Assembly (NCBI RefSeq): GCF_902499045.1
Contig: NZ_CABVPL010000009.1
Span: forward strand, 109,249 to 173,248
Length of the DNA stretch: 64,000 bases
From: Burkholderia latens
GTDB lineage: Bacteria > Pseudomonadota > Gammaproteobacteria > Burkholderiales > Burkholderiaceae
Reading direction: 5' to 3'
Below, one piece after another: positions 18,218 through 27,866 of the stretch (position 1 is the first letter of the stretch; each line of letters opens with the position of its first letter). The notes beneath the pieces are model-generated. The model was not told where the DNA came from. It saw nothing but the letters and a program-made list of their open reading frames with translations, and ran no database searches. A program made the translations under genes and the position numbers.

Positions 18218-18826
18218 TCATTCCTTCGTGCTGCCTTCACCGGGCAGATCCGGCTGGATCGGGCCATACCACCGCGGGTAGTACTGCCGCACGACCTCGC
18301 CGTCGAACCGCAGCGCCCGGCAGCGGCCGAGCTGGAAAGGCGGTTCGGCGTGCACGCCGTCATGGTCCGGACCTTCGCCGCCCTCCTCGCGCACATTCCA
18401 CACGTCACCGGCGAACGCCTGGATCGCGGCCGTCGGCAGCACGGCGCACAGTTCGGTGAGATGGGAACAGCCTGCGACGCCGGCGAGCAGCCGGTTCGCG
18501 TTGCGGCGGAAATTGCGGAAGAGATTGAGCCCGATGAGGGCCCGATAGGCAGGAGTGGCGGATTGACAGTGACCGGGATAGGGAACCCATTCCGACGACG
18601 CTTCGGCGTCGACGACATTGAGGTCACGATCGATAGTCACGCGCAGCCAGAGTTCATGGATCGGCAGGCCCTGGGGCCGGATGCCCGACGCAAGCGCGAC
18701 GTCGCGCGGCTTGTGGTCGGTCAGGCAGGCTTCGATGTCCCACAAGCCGTCGCCGCGCTCGTAGGCTTCCGCTCGGATTGCGCGTCGATGTCGCAACTGA
18801 CGGGGCACGGGCTCGGATAGCGGCAT
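18218..18826 (-). CDS. DUF2889-type conserved protein
   Basis: A 202-residue cytosolic protein matching the DUF2889 pattern: RHRRAIRAEAYERGDGLWDIEACLTD at the N-terminus, HELWLRVTIDRDLNVVDAEASSEWVPYPG in the middle and GCSHLTELCAVLPTAAIQAFAG after residue 120. The conserved Cys and His in CSHLTEL, CQSATP and ACLTDHK could bind a metal or ligand. No function is established. It sits between recX and sucC in a same-strand run, an arrangement typical of Burkholderia-like genomes as far as I recall. Start ATG 18826 fits the first conserved block. Confidence 0.85.
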   Translation of the reverse strand: MPLSEPVPRQLRHRRAIRAEAYERGDGLWDIEACLTDHKPRDVALASGIRPQGLPIHELWLRVTIDRDLNVVDAEASSEWVPYPGHCQSATPAYRALIGLNLFRNFRRNANRLLAGVAGCSHLTELCAVLPTAAIQAFAGDVWNVREEGGEGPDHDGVHAEPPFQLGRCRALRFDGEVVRQYYPRWYGPIQPDLPGEGSTKE

Positions 18827-18973
18827 GCTGGAGGTTGAGGCCGAAGAGGAAAACCCGTGGATTTTAGCATATTGGGTATTTGAGGCATTCGGCCCCGACG
18901 GCGGGTATTCCCGCCTGTCCGGAAACGGTTGCATTGCAGCAAAATCGCGCGCCACGCGCGCGACCGGGACCGG

Positions 18974-19842
18974 TCAGTCGTCGAGCGGAAAATCGTCGCC
19001 GACCTTCAGCAACTTCACGATGGTCGCGCTCGAGAAGCCGCGCGCGGCAAGGAAGCGCGCCTGCTTCGCGCGCTCGGCCGGCGTTTGCGGCAGCGCACCG
19101 AATTTCTTGCGCCACACGGCCTGCGCGCGCGTGAACTCGGTCTCGCGCAATTGCGCATTCACTTCGTCGACGAGACTGTCGCCGACCGCATGGCGCTTCA
19201 GTTCGCTGACGATGCGCGCGACGCCGACGCGCGATGCGCGGCGATGCACGAGACTCTCGGCAAAACGGGCGTCGGACAGCCAGCCTTCCTGCTCCAGCGC
19301 GTCGAGCACGGGTTCGACGGATTCGTCCTCGCCGACGTACGGCGCGAGCTTGCGCGCGAGTTCCGCGCGACTGTATTCGCGCCGGGACAGATAGCCGAGC
19401 GCGCGGCCCTTAAGGGAGCGCGGGGGTTTCGACGATTTGCGCCCGGTCGCACCGGACTCGTCGCCGGACGCCGCGCCGGCAGCATCGCCGGACGCTCGGC
19501 GCGTGCGGCGCGGATGCTGGCTGCTGCGCGTATAGACGTCTTCCGTCGCCGGAGCCGCCGCATCGGCGATACGCTCAGCGGGGAAGCTGACGCCGGACAC
19601 GCGACGGTGCGATCGGTCGTGCGCGTCGAACGACTCGTCGTCGTCGAACGGATCGACCGGAGCAGTGATCTCAAACGAAACGAGGGCATCGTCAGATGCC
19701 CTCGTCGCGGTGCGGTGCGCGGCATGACTGCCCGCGCGCCGCCGGTCGGCACCCGAGGATTCGGCTCGCCGGGCCGAGCGCCCCGCCGTTTCGGGCGCGT
19801 CGCTCGACTCCGGTTCGCCAGCCTGACCTCGGCGCCCGACCA

Positions 19843-19846
<4 letters not shown>
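18974..19846 (-). CDS. recX: RecX, regulator of RecA, with long N-terminal extension
   Basis: RecX binds RecA filaments and limits their growth. The RecX domain occupies residues about 145–290, with the three-helix repeat pattern: [60 protein letters not shown], and [21 protein letters not shown]. coli RecX is 166 residues; here about 140 extra N-terminal residues are charged and repetitive, and probably disordered. The start ATG overlaps the recA stop (ATGA), so translation is coupled. The extension is not obviously a separate domain, and a downstream start is possible but none stands out. Confidence 0.93.
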
Positions 19847-20913
<1,067 letters not shown>

Positions 20914-20986
20914 GAATCGTCCTTTGCTATGATGAGCAGCGTCTGTTAGAGGCGCGCCCGCTTTCAAGCGCCGCCCACGAATGCAG

Positions 20987-21008
20987 ACACTGTATAAAAA
21001 AACAGTGT
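20987..21008. promoter_or_regulatory. LexA (SOS) box of recA
   Basis: CTGT at 20990–20993 and ACAG at 21002–21005 flank eight A/T bases, the exact CTGT-N8-ACAG spacing of the LexA consensus, extended to seven-base arms (ACACTGT / ACAGTGT). It overlaps the predicted recA -10 box, so LexA would block RNA polymerase. Confidence 0.93.
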
Positions 21009-21017
21009 TTTATGCAA
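20989..21017 (-). promoter_or_regulatory. recA sigma-70 promoter
   Basis: On the minus strand TTGCAT (21017–21012) and TACAGT (20994–20989) are separated by 17 bp. The -10 lies inside the LexA box. Transcription would start near 20981, about 70 bases before the recA ATG. Confidence 0.75.
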
Positions 21018-21104
21018 GCCCGCAATGCAGGCTGCGTTGTACACGGATAACTTCGGAGACAGCCGCGCCGGCGCGCACGCCCGCCGCGGCCACCGGTCAG
21101 CAAC

Positions 21105-21836
21105 ATGCGAATTCTCATCGCCGAAGACGACAGCATACTCGCGGACGGCCTCACCCGGTCACTCCGCCAATCGGGCTATGCGGTCGACCACGTGAAGAGC
21201 GGCGTCGAGGCCGATACCGCGCTGTCGATGCAAACCTTCGACCTGCTGATCCTCGATCTCGGGCTGCCCAAGATGTCCGGGCTCGACGTGCTCAAGCGCC
21301 TGCGCGCGCGCAATTCCAATCTCCCCGTGCTGATCCTGACCGCCGCCGACAGCGTCGACGAGCGCGTGAAGGGGCTCGACCTCGGCGCGGACGACTACAT
21401 GGCCAAGCCGTTCGCGCTCAACGAGCTCGAGGCGCGCGTGCGCGCGCTCACGCGGCGCGGCGCGGGCGGCGGCCCGACCGTCGTGCGGCACGGCTCGCTC
21501 GCGTTCGACCAGGTCGGCCGCATCGCGTATGCGAACGAGCGCGTGCTCGATCTGTCCGCGCGCGAGCTCGGGCTGCTCGAAGTGCTGCTGCAGCGCATCG
21601 GCCGGCTCGTGTCGAAAGAGCAGCTCGTCGACCATCTGTGCGAATGGGGCGAGGAAGTCAGCAACAACGCGATCGAGGTGTACGTACACCGGCTGCGCAA
21701 GAAGATCGAGCCGAGCGGCGTGCGGATTTCCACCGTGCGCGGCCTCGGCTATTGCCTCGAGAAAGTCGCGCCCGCGGCGCCGGCCGATCCGGCCGCACCG
21801 GCCCAACCCGCGGCAGCCGGCACGCCGCTGCGCTGA
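21105..21836 (+). CDS. OmpR-family response regulator
   Basis: A 243-residue two-component DNA-binding regulator. The receiver domain (1–118) has acidic residues E7–D9, phosphorylated Asp51 in LLILDLGLP, Thr79 in LILTAAD and Lys101 in AKPFALNE. The winged-helix effector (about 125–222) has LSARELGLLEVLLQRIGRLVSKEQL and the recognition helix SNNAIEVYVHRLRKKI. A proline-alanine-rich tail ends the protein. It is most like QseB/TctD/PmrA-type regulators; the target is unknown. The histidine kinase gene follows 17 bp downstream. The gene is divergent from recA with 191 bp between the starts. Confidence 0.93.
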   Translation: MRILIAEDDSILADGLTRSLRQSGYAVDHVKSGVEADTALSMQTFDLLILDLGLPKMSGLDVLKRLRARNSNLPVLILTAADSVDERVKGLDLGADDYMAKPFALNELEARVRALTRRGAGGGPTVVRHGSLAFDQVGRIAYANERVLDLSARELGLLEVLLQRIGRLVSKEQLVDHLCEWGEEVSNNAIEVYVHRLRKKIEPSGVRISTVRGLGYCLEKVAPAAPADPAAPAQPAAAGTPLR

Positions 21837-21853
21837 CCCCGGCCGTTGCCGCG

Positions 21854-23407
21854 ATGGCCACGCCGGCCCATTCCCGCCATTCGACCGGCGAACAGCCGTC
21901 CGCCGCCGACGCGGTGCGCGACGCGCGCTACGCGAACCCGTTCGCGCCGCCCGACGAAACCGACGCGCCCGAGGCGGCCCGTCCGCGCTCGCTGTTCGGC
22001 GAGATCCTCGACTGGATGCTCGCGCCGCTGCTGCTGCTGTGGCCGATGAGCATCGCCGTCACCTATCTGGTCGCGAAGACGATCGCGAACGGTCCGTTCG
22101 ACCGCGCGCTCGAGACCAACGCGTACGTGCTCGCGCGGCAGATTCATCCCGTCAACGGCGTCGCCGAATTGACGCTGCCGCAGCAAACGCGCGACTTCCT
22201 GCGCGCGGACAACGTCGACAGCGTGTACTTCCAGGTGCTCGGCACGCGCGGCGAGCTGGTCGCGGGCGAGGCCGACATGCCGCTGCCGCGCGACGAGGAC
22301 CGCCCGCCGCCGGGCGTCGTCGTGTTCCGCGACGATCTCCTGCGCGGCAACGACGTGCGCGTCGCGTATACGACCGTCGAGCTGCCGCAGTCGAACGGCG
22401 CGCAGCCCGTGCTCGTGCAGGTCGGCGAGACGCTCGACAAGCGCAACGCGCTCGCGAACGACATCATCAAGGGCGTGATCCTGCCGCAGTTCGTGATCCT
22501 GCCGCTCGCGATCCTGCTCGTCTGGTTCGGCCTGTCGCGCGGGCTCGCGCCGCTCAATGCGCTGCAGGCGCACATTCGCGCGCGGCGGCCCGACGATCTG
22601 TCGCCCGTCGAGGCGCAGCGCGCACCGCCCGAGATCGAGCCGCTCGTCACGTCGTTCAACGACCTGCTCGCGCGCCTCGAGCAGAACATGGCGCTGCAGA
22701 AACGCTTCATCGCCGATGCCGCGCACCAGATGAAGACGCCGCTCGCGGGGCTGCGCACGCAGGCCGAGTTCGCGCTGCGCCACCCCGTGCCGCCCGACGT
22801 GCAGCGCTCGCTCGAGCAGATCGCGACGAGCTCCGAGCAAGCCGCCCGGCTCGTCACGCAACTGCTCGCGCTCGCGCGCGCCGAGAACCGCGCGAGCGGG
22901 CTCACGTTCGAGCCGGTCGAGATCGGTTCGCTCGCGCGGCGCACGGTGCGCGACTGGGTGCAGGCCGCGCTCGCGAAACGCATGGACCTCGGTTACGAAG
23001 GCCCGGACGACGACGCGCCGCTCGCCGTCGACGGCAATCCGGTGATGCTGCGCGAGATGCTCGGCAATCTGGTCGACAACGCGATCCGCTACACGCCCGA
23101 CGGCGGCCGCATCACCGTGCGCGTGCGGGCCGAGCCCGCGGCGCGGCGCGTGCATCTGGAAGTCGAGGACACCGGGCCCGGCATCCCGGCCGCCGAACGC
23201 GAGCGCGTGGTCGAGCGCTTCTACCGCATCCTCGGCCGCGAAGGCGACGGCAGCGGCCTCGGGCTCGCAATCGTGCGCGAGATCGCCACGCAGCACGGCG
23301 GCACGCTGACGCTCGACGATCACGTCTATCAGCATGCGCCGCGCCTCGCCGGCACGCTCGTGCGCATCAGCCTGCCGTTGTCGGAAGACATGCCGGATCA
23401 ATCCTGA
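21854..23407 (+). CDS. Sensor histidine kinase, QseC/TctE-like
   Basis: A 517-residue inner-membrane sensor paired with the upstream regulator. Membrane segments lie at about 53–75 and 206–228, enclosing a periplasmic domain of about 130 residues that resembles the TctE/DUF type sensor fold. The phosphoacceptor is His291 in FIADAAHQMKTPLAGLRTQ. Downstream the N box NLVDNAIRYTPDGG, the G1 box DTGPGIP and the G2 box GSGLGLAIVREI complete the ATPase domain. The signal is unknown. The N-terminal 50 residues are hydrophilic and proline-rich. The kinase gene starts 17 bp after the regulator stop. Confidence 0.93.
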   Translation: MATPAHSRHSTGEQPSAADAVRDARYANPFAPPDETDAPEAARPRSLFGEILDWMLAPLLLLWPMSIAVTYLVAKTIANGPFDRALETNAYVLARQIHPVNGVAELTLPQQTRDFLRADNVDSVYFQVLGTRGELVAGEADMPLPRDEDRPPPGVVVFRDDLLRGNDVRVAYTTVELPQSNGAQPVLVQVGETLDKRNALANDIIKGVILPQFVILPLAILLVWFGLSRGLAPLNALQAHIRARRPDDLSPVEAQRAPPEIEPLVTSFNDLLARLEQNMALQKRFIADAAHQMKTPLAGLRTQAEFALRHPVPPDVQRSLEQIATSSEQAARLVTQLLALARAENRASGLTFEPVEIGSLARRTVRDWVQAALAKRMDLGYEGPDDDAPLAVDGNPVMLREMLGNLVDNAIRYTPDGGRITVRVRAEPAARRVHLEVEDTGPGIPAAERERVVERFYRILGREGDGSGLGLAIVREIATQHGGTLTLDDHVYQHAPRLAGTLVRISLPLSEDMPDQS

Positions 23408-23649
23408 TACACGCGTCGCGCCCCTGCCGCGCGGCGCGGCGCGATCGCGTTCGAACCGGCGCTTTACCGCCCGTTGGCAGCACGATCGGCACGCGATCGA
23501 AGCGCAAGAAGCCGATTCTTCGCGGGTTAACGCGCATTCGTTTTGTCCGCGCGAGTCAGTGCGCCGTAAGTTTCCGTGCCAATAATCGTCGACAGGCCCG
23601 CCCACCCAAGGCGGCCGCACATTTATATCAAGGGACTTGGAGACGATTC

Positions 23650-25308
23650 ATGGCAACGTTAGGCGGGCAAATTTCGCACTCGCCGATGACGAGCGAAGAG
23701 AAGAAAGTGATCTTCGCGTCGTCGCTCGGCACCGTGTTCGAGTGGTACGACTTTTACCTGGCCGGCTCGCTCGCGGCCTACATCAGCAAGAGCTTCTTCT
23801 CCGGCGTCAATCCGACCGCCGCGTTCATCTTCACGCTGCTCGGCTTCGCGGCCGGCTTCGCCGTGCGTCCGTTCGGCGCGATTGTGTTCGGCCGGCTCGG
23901 CGACCTCGTCGGCCGCAAGCACACGTTCCTCGTGACGATCGTGATCATGGGCGTGTCGACGTTCGTGGTCGGCTTCCTGCCGGGCTACGCGTCGATCGGC
24001 ATCGCCGCGCCGGTGATCTTCATCGCGATGCGGCTGCTGCAGGGCCTCGCGCTCGGCGGCGAGTACGGCGGCGCGGCGACCTACGTCGCCGAGCATGCGC
24101 CGGCCAACCGGCGCGGCTTCTACACCGCGTGGATCCAGACGACCGCGACGCTCGGCCTGTTCCTGTCGTTGCTCGTGATCCTCGGCGTGCGCACGTTCAT
24201 CGGCGAGGAAGCGTTCGGCAGCTGGGGCTGGCGCGTGCCGTTCGTCGCGTCGATCCTGCTGCTCGCGGTGTCGGTGTGGATCCGCCTGCAACTGAACGAA
24301 TCGCCGGTGTTCCTGCGCATCAAGGCCGAAGGCAAGACGTCGAAGGCGCCGCTGACCGAAGCGTTCGGCCAGTGGAAGAACCTGAAGATCGTGATCCTCG
24401 CGCTCGTCGGCCTGACCGCCGGCCAGGCCGTCGTGTGGTACACGGGCCAGTTCTACGCGCTGTTCTTCCTCACGCAGACGCTGAAGGTCGACGGTGCGAG
24501 CGCGAACATCCTGATCGCGATCGCGCTGCTGATCGGCACGCCGTTCTTCCTGTTCTTCGGCTCGCTGTCGGACAAGATCGGCCGCAAGCCGATCATCCTG
24601 GCCGGCTGCCTGATCGCGGCGCTCACGTACTTCCCGCTGTTCAAGGCGCTCACCCACTACGCGAACCCGCAGCTCGAACTCGCGACGCAGAAGGCGCCGA
24701 TTTCGGTCGTCGCCGATCCGGCCACCTGCTCGTTCCAGTTCAACCCGGTCGGCACGTCGAAGTTCACGAGCTCGTGCGACATCGTGAAGAGCGCGCTCGC
24801 GAAGGCCGGCCTGAACTACGAGAACGTCGCGGCGCCCGCCGGCACGACCGCCCAGATCAAGGTGGGCGACACGGTGATCCAGGCCTATGACGGCAAGGCG
24901 GCCGATGCGAAGGCGCAGGGCGCGGCGTTCGACAAGACGCTCGCGTCGACGCTGAAGGCGGCAGGCTACCCGGCCAAGGCCGATCCGGCGCAGCTGAACT
25001 GGCCGATGACGATCGTGATCCTGACGATCCTCGTGATCTACGTGACGATGGTCTACGGCCCGATCGCCGCGATGCTGGTCGAGATGTTCCCGACTCGAAT
25101 CCGCTACACGTCGATGTCGCTGCCATATCACATCGGCAACGGCTGGTTCGGCGGCTTCCTGCCGGCGACCGCGTTCGCGATCGTCGCGGCGAAGGGCAAC
25201 ATCTATTCGGGGCTCTGGTATCCGATCGTGATCGCGCTGATCACGTTCGTGATCGGTCTGCTGTTCGTCAAGGAGACGAAGGACTCAAACATCTACGCGC
25301 AGGATTGA
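23650..25308 (+). CDS. MHS-family MFS transporter with large internal loop
   Basis: A 552-residue proton-linked symporter of the metabolite:H+ symporter group (ProP/ShiA/KgtP relatives). Features are SSLGTVFEWYDFYLAGSLAA at the N-terminus, the loop 2–3 motif GRLGDLVGRKH, RLLQGLALGGEYGG, and SDKIGRKPIILAG for the second half. Between helices 8 and 9 (residues about 334–450) sits an extra hydrophilic segment of about 115 residues with two Cys, predicted to face the periplasm. Most members are 420–450 residues, so this accounts for the extra length. Substrate is not evident. The 242-bp upstream gap probably holds the promoter. Confidence 0.9.
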   Translation: MATLGGQISHSPMTSEEKKVIFASSLGTVFEWYDFYLAGSLAAYISKSFFSGVNPTAAFIFTLLGFAAGFAVRPFGAIVFGRLGDLVGRKHTFLVTIVIMGVSTFVVGFLPGYASIGIAAPVIFIAMRLLQGLALGGEYGGAATYVAEHAPANRRGFYTAWIQTTATLGLFLSLLVILGVRTFIGEEAFGSWGWRVPFVASILLLAVSVWIRLQLNESPVFLRIKAEGKTSKAPLTEAFGQWKNLKIVILALVGLTAGQAVVWYTGQFYALFFLTQTLKVDGASANILIAIALLIGTPFFLFFGSLSDKIGRKPIILAGCLIAALTYFPLFKALTHYANPQLELATQKAPISVVADPATCSFQFNPVGTSKFTSSCDIVKSALAKAGLNYENVAAPAGTTAQIKVGDTVIQAYDGKAADAKAQGAAFDKTLASTLKAAGYPAKADPAQLNWPMTIVILTILVIYVTMVYGPIAAMLVEMFPTRIRYTSMSLPYHIGNGWFGGFLPATAFAIVAAKGNIYSGLWYPIVIALITFVIGLLFVKETKDSNIYAQD

Positions 25309-25398
25309 CGTCGTCGAGGCCGGCTGGCGGGCTCCCACCCGCTAGCCTGGCCCGAACCGGCTGCAGACAACTATTTTCAGGAAAGATCGAAAAAGGTG

Positions 25399-25427
25399 TT
25401 GACAGCCAGGCGGCAGATCGACATAAT
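25399..25427 (+). promoter_or_regulatory. tRNA-Met sigma-70 promoter
   Basis: TTGACA at 25399–25404 and CATAAT at 25422–25427 with a 17-bp spacer form a near-consensus promoter. Transcription would begin about four bases before the tRNA, so the precursor leader is very short. Confidence 0.85.
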
Positions 25428-25437
25428 TCAAGTCTTC

Positions 25438-25514
<77 letters not shown>

Positions 25515-25520
25515 AATGCG

Positions 25521-25556
25521 AAAAGCCGCTGTTCCGAAAGGATCAGCGGCTTTTTT
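25521..25556 (+). terminator. Terminator of the tRNA-Met transcript
   Basis: AAAAGCCGCTG (25521–25531) pairs with CAGCGGCTTTT (25544–25554), followed by more T. It ends the tRNA transcript and may also serve the opposite strand near the LysR gene end. Confidence 0.9.
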
Positions 25557-25624
25557 CATTGCTTCGTCCGACGCACGTGGTGCCGTGCGCCGTGACTCGT
25601 CCGGGCCCGGCGCGCGCGCCACGA

Positions 25625-26602
25625 CTACGCCACCACCGCCCGGCGCTGCACATCCGGCGCCTCCGCCCGCGCCTCCTTCCCGCGCCAGTTCTCCCCGCCC
25701 TCCAGCGCCGGCGTCGACTCGAACAACTCCGCCATCCAGTCCGCGAACACGCGCACCTTCTGCGACAGGTGCCGGTTGTGCGGATACACGATCGAGATCG
25801 GCTTGGGCTTCGGATTGCAGTCGGGCAGCACCTCGACGAGCGAGCCGTCGCGCAGATGCGGCAGCACCATGAACAGCGTCGGCTGGATCATCCCGAACCC
25901 TTCGAGCCCGCACGTCACGTACGCGTCCGAATCGTTGACGGTCACGGTGCCGTTCATCCGCACCTCGACCGGCTTGCCGTCGATCATGAACACCCACGGA
26001 ATCGCGCGCGCGCCGTGGCTCGCGCGGAAATTCACCGCATGATGATCGGCCAGATCGGCAATCTCCTGCGGCTCGCCGTGGCGCGCCAGGTAGTCCGGCG
26101 ACGCGCACGTCACGCGCTTGAGCATCCCGATCCGCCGCGCGACCATCGACGAATCCTCGAGCGGCCCGACCCGGATCATGCAGTCGATGCCCTCCTCGAC
26201 CGGATCCACGTAACGGTCCGACAGACCGAGGTCGAGCGTGATGTCCGGATAGCGCTGCCGGAAAATCGACAGCGACGGCAACACCACGCGCCGCCCGAGC
26301 GAGCTCGGCATGTGCACGCGCAGCACGCCGCTCGGCTTGCGATTGCCGGTCTGGAAACTCGAATCGACTTCCGCGATCTCCGAGATGATCTTCATGCAAT
26401 GCTCGTAGTACGCGGCGCCCTCCGGCGTCAGCGACAGCCGGCGCGTCGTCCGGTGCATCAGGCGCACGCCGAGCAGCGCCTCGAGATTCTGGATGATCGT
26501 CGTGACCGATGCGCGCGGCATCGCGAGCGTGTCGGCCGCGCGCGTAAAGCTGTTCGCGTCCACCACGCGGGTGAAAACTTCCATTGCCTGGATGCGGTCC
26601 AT
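25625..26602 (-). CDS. LysR-family transcriptional regulator
   Basis: A 325-residue LTTR. The N-terminal winged helix-turn-helix starts MDRIQAMEVFTRVVDANSFTRAADTLAMPRASVTT and includes LEALLGVRLMHRTTRRLSLTPEG. The substrate-binding domain (about 90–290) follows, with SGVLRVHMPSSLGR and GIDCMIRVGPLEDSSMVARRIG. A 30-residue charged tail (GGENWRGKEARAEAPDVQRR) is extra. The target is probably its own gene or an unlinked one, because the neighbour downstream on this strand is the tRNA and the upstream gene is another regulator. Start ATG 26602 fits the family; the frame is open further upstream. Confidence 0.92.
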   Translation of the reverse strand: MDRIQAMEVFTRVVDANSFTRAADTLAMPRASVTTIIQNLEALLGVRLMHRTTRRLSLTPEGAAYYEHCMKIISEIAEVDSSFQTGNRKPSGVLRVHMPSSLGRRVVLPSLSIFRQRYPDITLDLGLSDRYVDPVEEGIDCMIRVGPLEDSSMVARRIGMLKRVTCASPDYLARHGEPQEIADLADHHAVNFRASHGARAIPWVFMIDGKPVEVRMNGTVTVNDSDAYVTCGLEGFGMIQPTLFMVLPHLRDGSLVEVLPDCNPKPKPISIVYPHNRHLSQKVRVFADWMAELFESTPALEGGENWRGKEARAEAPDVQRRAVVA

Positions 26603-26780
26603 GCTGCGCCCCCTTCGAATCGCCAACAGGACAGGATAGAGCGCGCAGCGCACACGGCACAAGCCCCCGCCTATTGTTCCCAACTTCTGAATAGTGGCGG
26701 CACGCCGGAGTCGAAAGTGATCCGTTTTCGTGCAGCTGGGCGCGATGGCCGCTCCGCGCGGGCTGCCATCCGACGCCGCG

Positions 26781-27749
26781 CTACCGCACGAACCGCTCGC
26801 GATAGCCCTGCGGCGACACGCCGAGCACGCGCACGAAGCTGCGCCGCAACGTTTCTTCGGAACCGAAGCCGCACCGCGTGGCGATCCGCTTGACCGGCCA
26901 CGCGGTTTCGCCGAGCAGGCGCTGCGCGGCCTCCACGCGAATCTGTTCGACCGCGCGCGCGGGCGTGCGGCCGGTCTGCGCGCGATAGTGGCGCACGAAA
27001 CTGCGCTCGCTCATGCTGACGCGCTCGGCGAGCGCGGGCACCGACAGGTCGGCGCTCAGGTGCTCGGCGATCCACGCATGCAGTTCGCCGAAGCGGTCGT
27101 CGGTGCGCTGCATCGACAGCATCGTGCTGAACTGCGCCTGGCCGCCAGGCCGTTTCAGAAACACGACGAGTTCGCGCGCGGCGTCGAGCGCGACCGCGCG
27201 CCCGAGATCCTCTTCGACCAGCGCGAGCGCGAGATCGATGCCGGCCGTCACGCCGGCCGACGTCCACAACGCCCCTTCGCGGATGAAGATCGGATCGGGC
27301 TCGACGCGCACGTTCGGATAGCGCGCCGCGAACTCGCCGCAGCGCGCCCAGTGCGTGACCGCGCGCCGACCGTCGAGCAGGCCGGCCTCGGCAAGCAGGA
27401 ACGCGCCGGTGCAGACCGACGCGATGCGTCGCGCGCGCTGCGCCTGCTGCCGCACCCAGCGGACCATCCGCGCATCCTTCGAAGCGGCATGCACGCCCTT
27501 GCCGCCCGCGACGATGACCGTGTCCGGCCGCCCGGCGGAGCGCAGCGAATCGGCCATCACGACGAGGCCGGACGACGTCTCGATCGGCCCAGCCTCGGCG
27601 GCCACGACGCGCGGCGCATACGGCGCCGGCTGACCGCGCTCCTGCGCGAGCTCGTTGACGGATGCGAACACCTGCAGCGGCCCGGTGACGTCGAGCAACT
27701 GCGCACGGGGGAACGCGAGGATCAGGATCGAGCGTGGCGCGGCGGACAT
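26781..27749 (-). CDS. GlxA-type regulator (DJ-1/PfpI domain + AraC HTH)
   Basis: A 322-residue transcription regulator. Residues about 5–170 have a DJ-1/PfpI-like domain (SILILAFPRAQLLDVTGPLQVF, VIVAGGKGVH, IASVCTGAFLLAEAGLLDGRRAVTHW); the nucleophile-type Cys is present in SVCTG. Residues about 215–315 are an AraC helix-turn-helix pair ending RCGFGSEETLRRSFVRVLGVSPQGYRERF. Members often control divergent enzyme genes of the same DJ-1 fold. Here the isonitrile-hydratase-like gene starts 118 bp away on the other strand, fitting that pattern. ATG 27749 (MSAAPRS) is preferred over the longer open frame. Confidence 0.92.
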   Translation of the reverse strand: MSAAPRSILILAFPRAQLLDVTGPLQVFASVNELAQERGQPAPYAPRVVAAEAGPIETSSGLVVMADSLRSAGRPDTVIVAGGKGVHAASKDARMVRWVRQQAQRARRIASVCTGAFLLAEAGLLDGRRAVTHWARCGEFAARYPNVRVEPDPIFIREGALWTSAGVTAGIDLALALVEEDLGRAVALDAARELVVFLKRPGGQAQFSTMLSMQRTDDRFGELHAWIAEHLSADLSVPALAERVSMSERSFVRHYRAQTGRTPARAVEQIRVEAAQRLLGETAWPVKRIATRCGFGSEETLRRSFVRVLGVSPQGYRERFVR

Positions 27750-27866
27750 GGCGGTTGGCTGAAATCGTGGGCGATATGGCAATTTCGCCAAACACTACGC
27801 GCCTAGAATCGATCTGTCCATCGTGCGCCGGCCACGGCGCGTCCCCCTTCCCTTCGGAGTGTTCGC

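Noticed and set aside
21529-25308. A 1259-residue frame that joins the histidine kinase region to the MFS transporter
   Set aside because: The part before 23650 is an off-frame shadow of the regulator and kinase. The transporter begins at 23650 with a family-like N-terminus.
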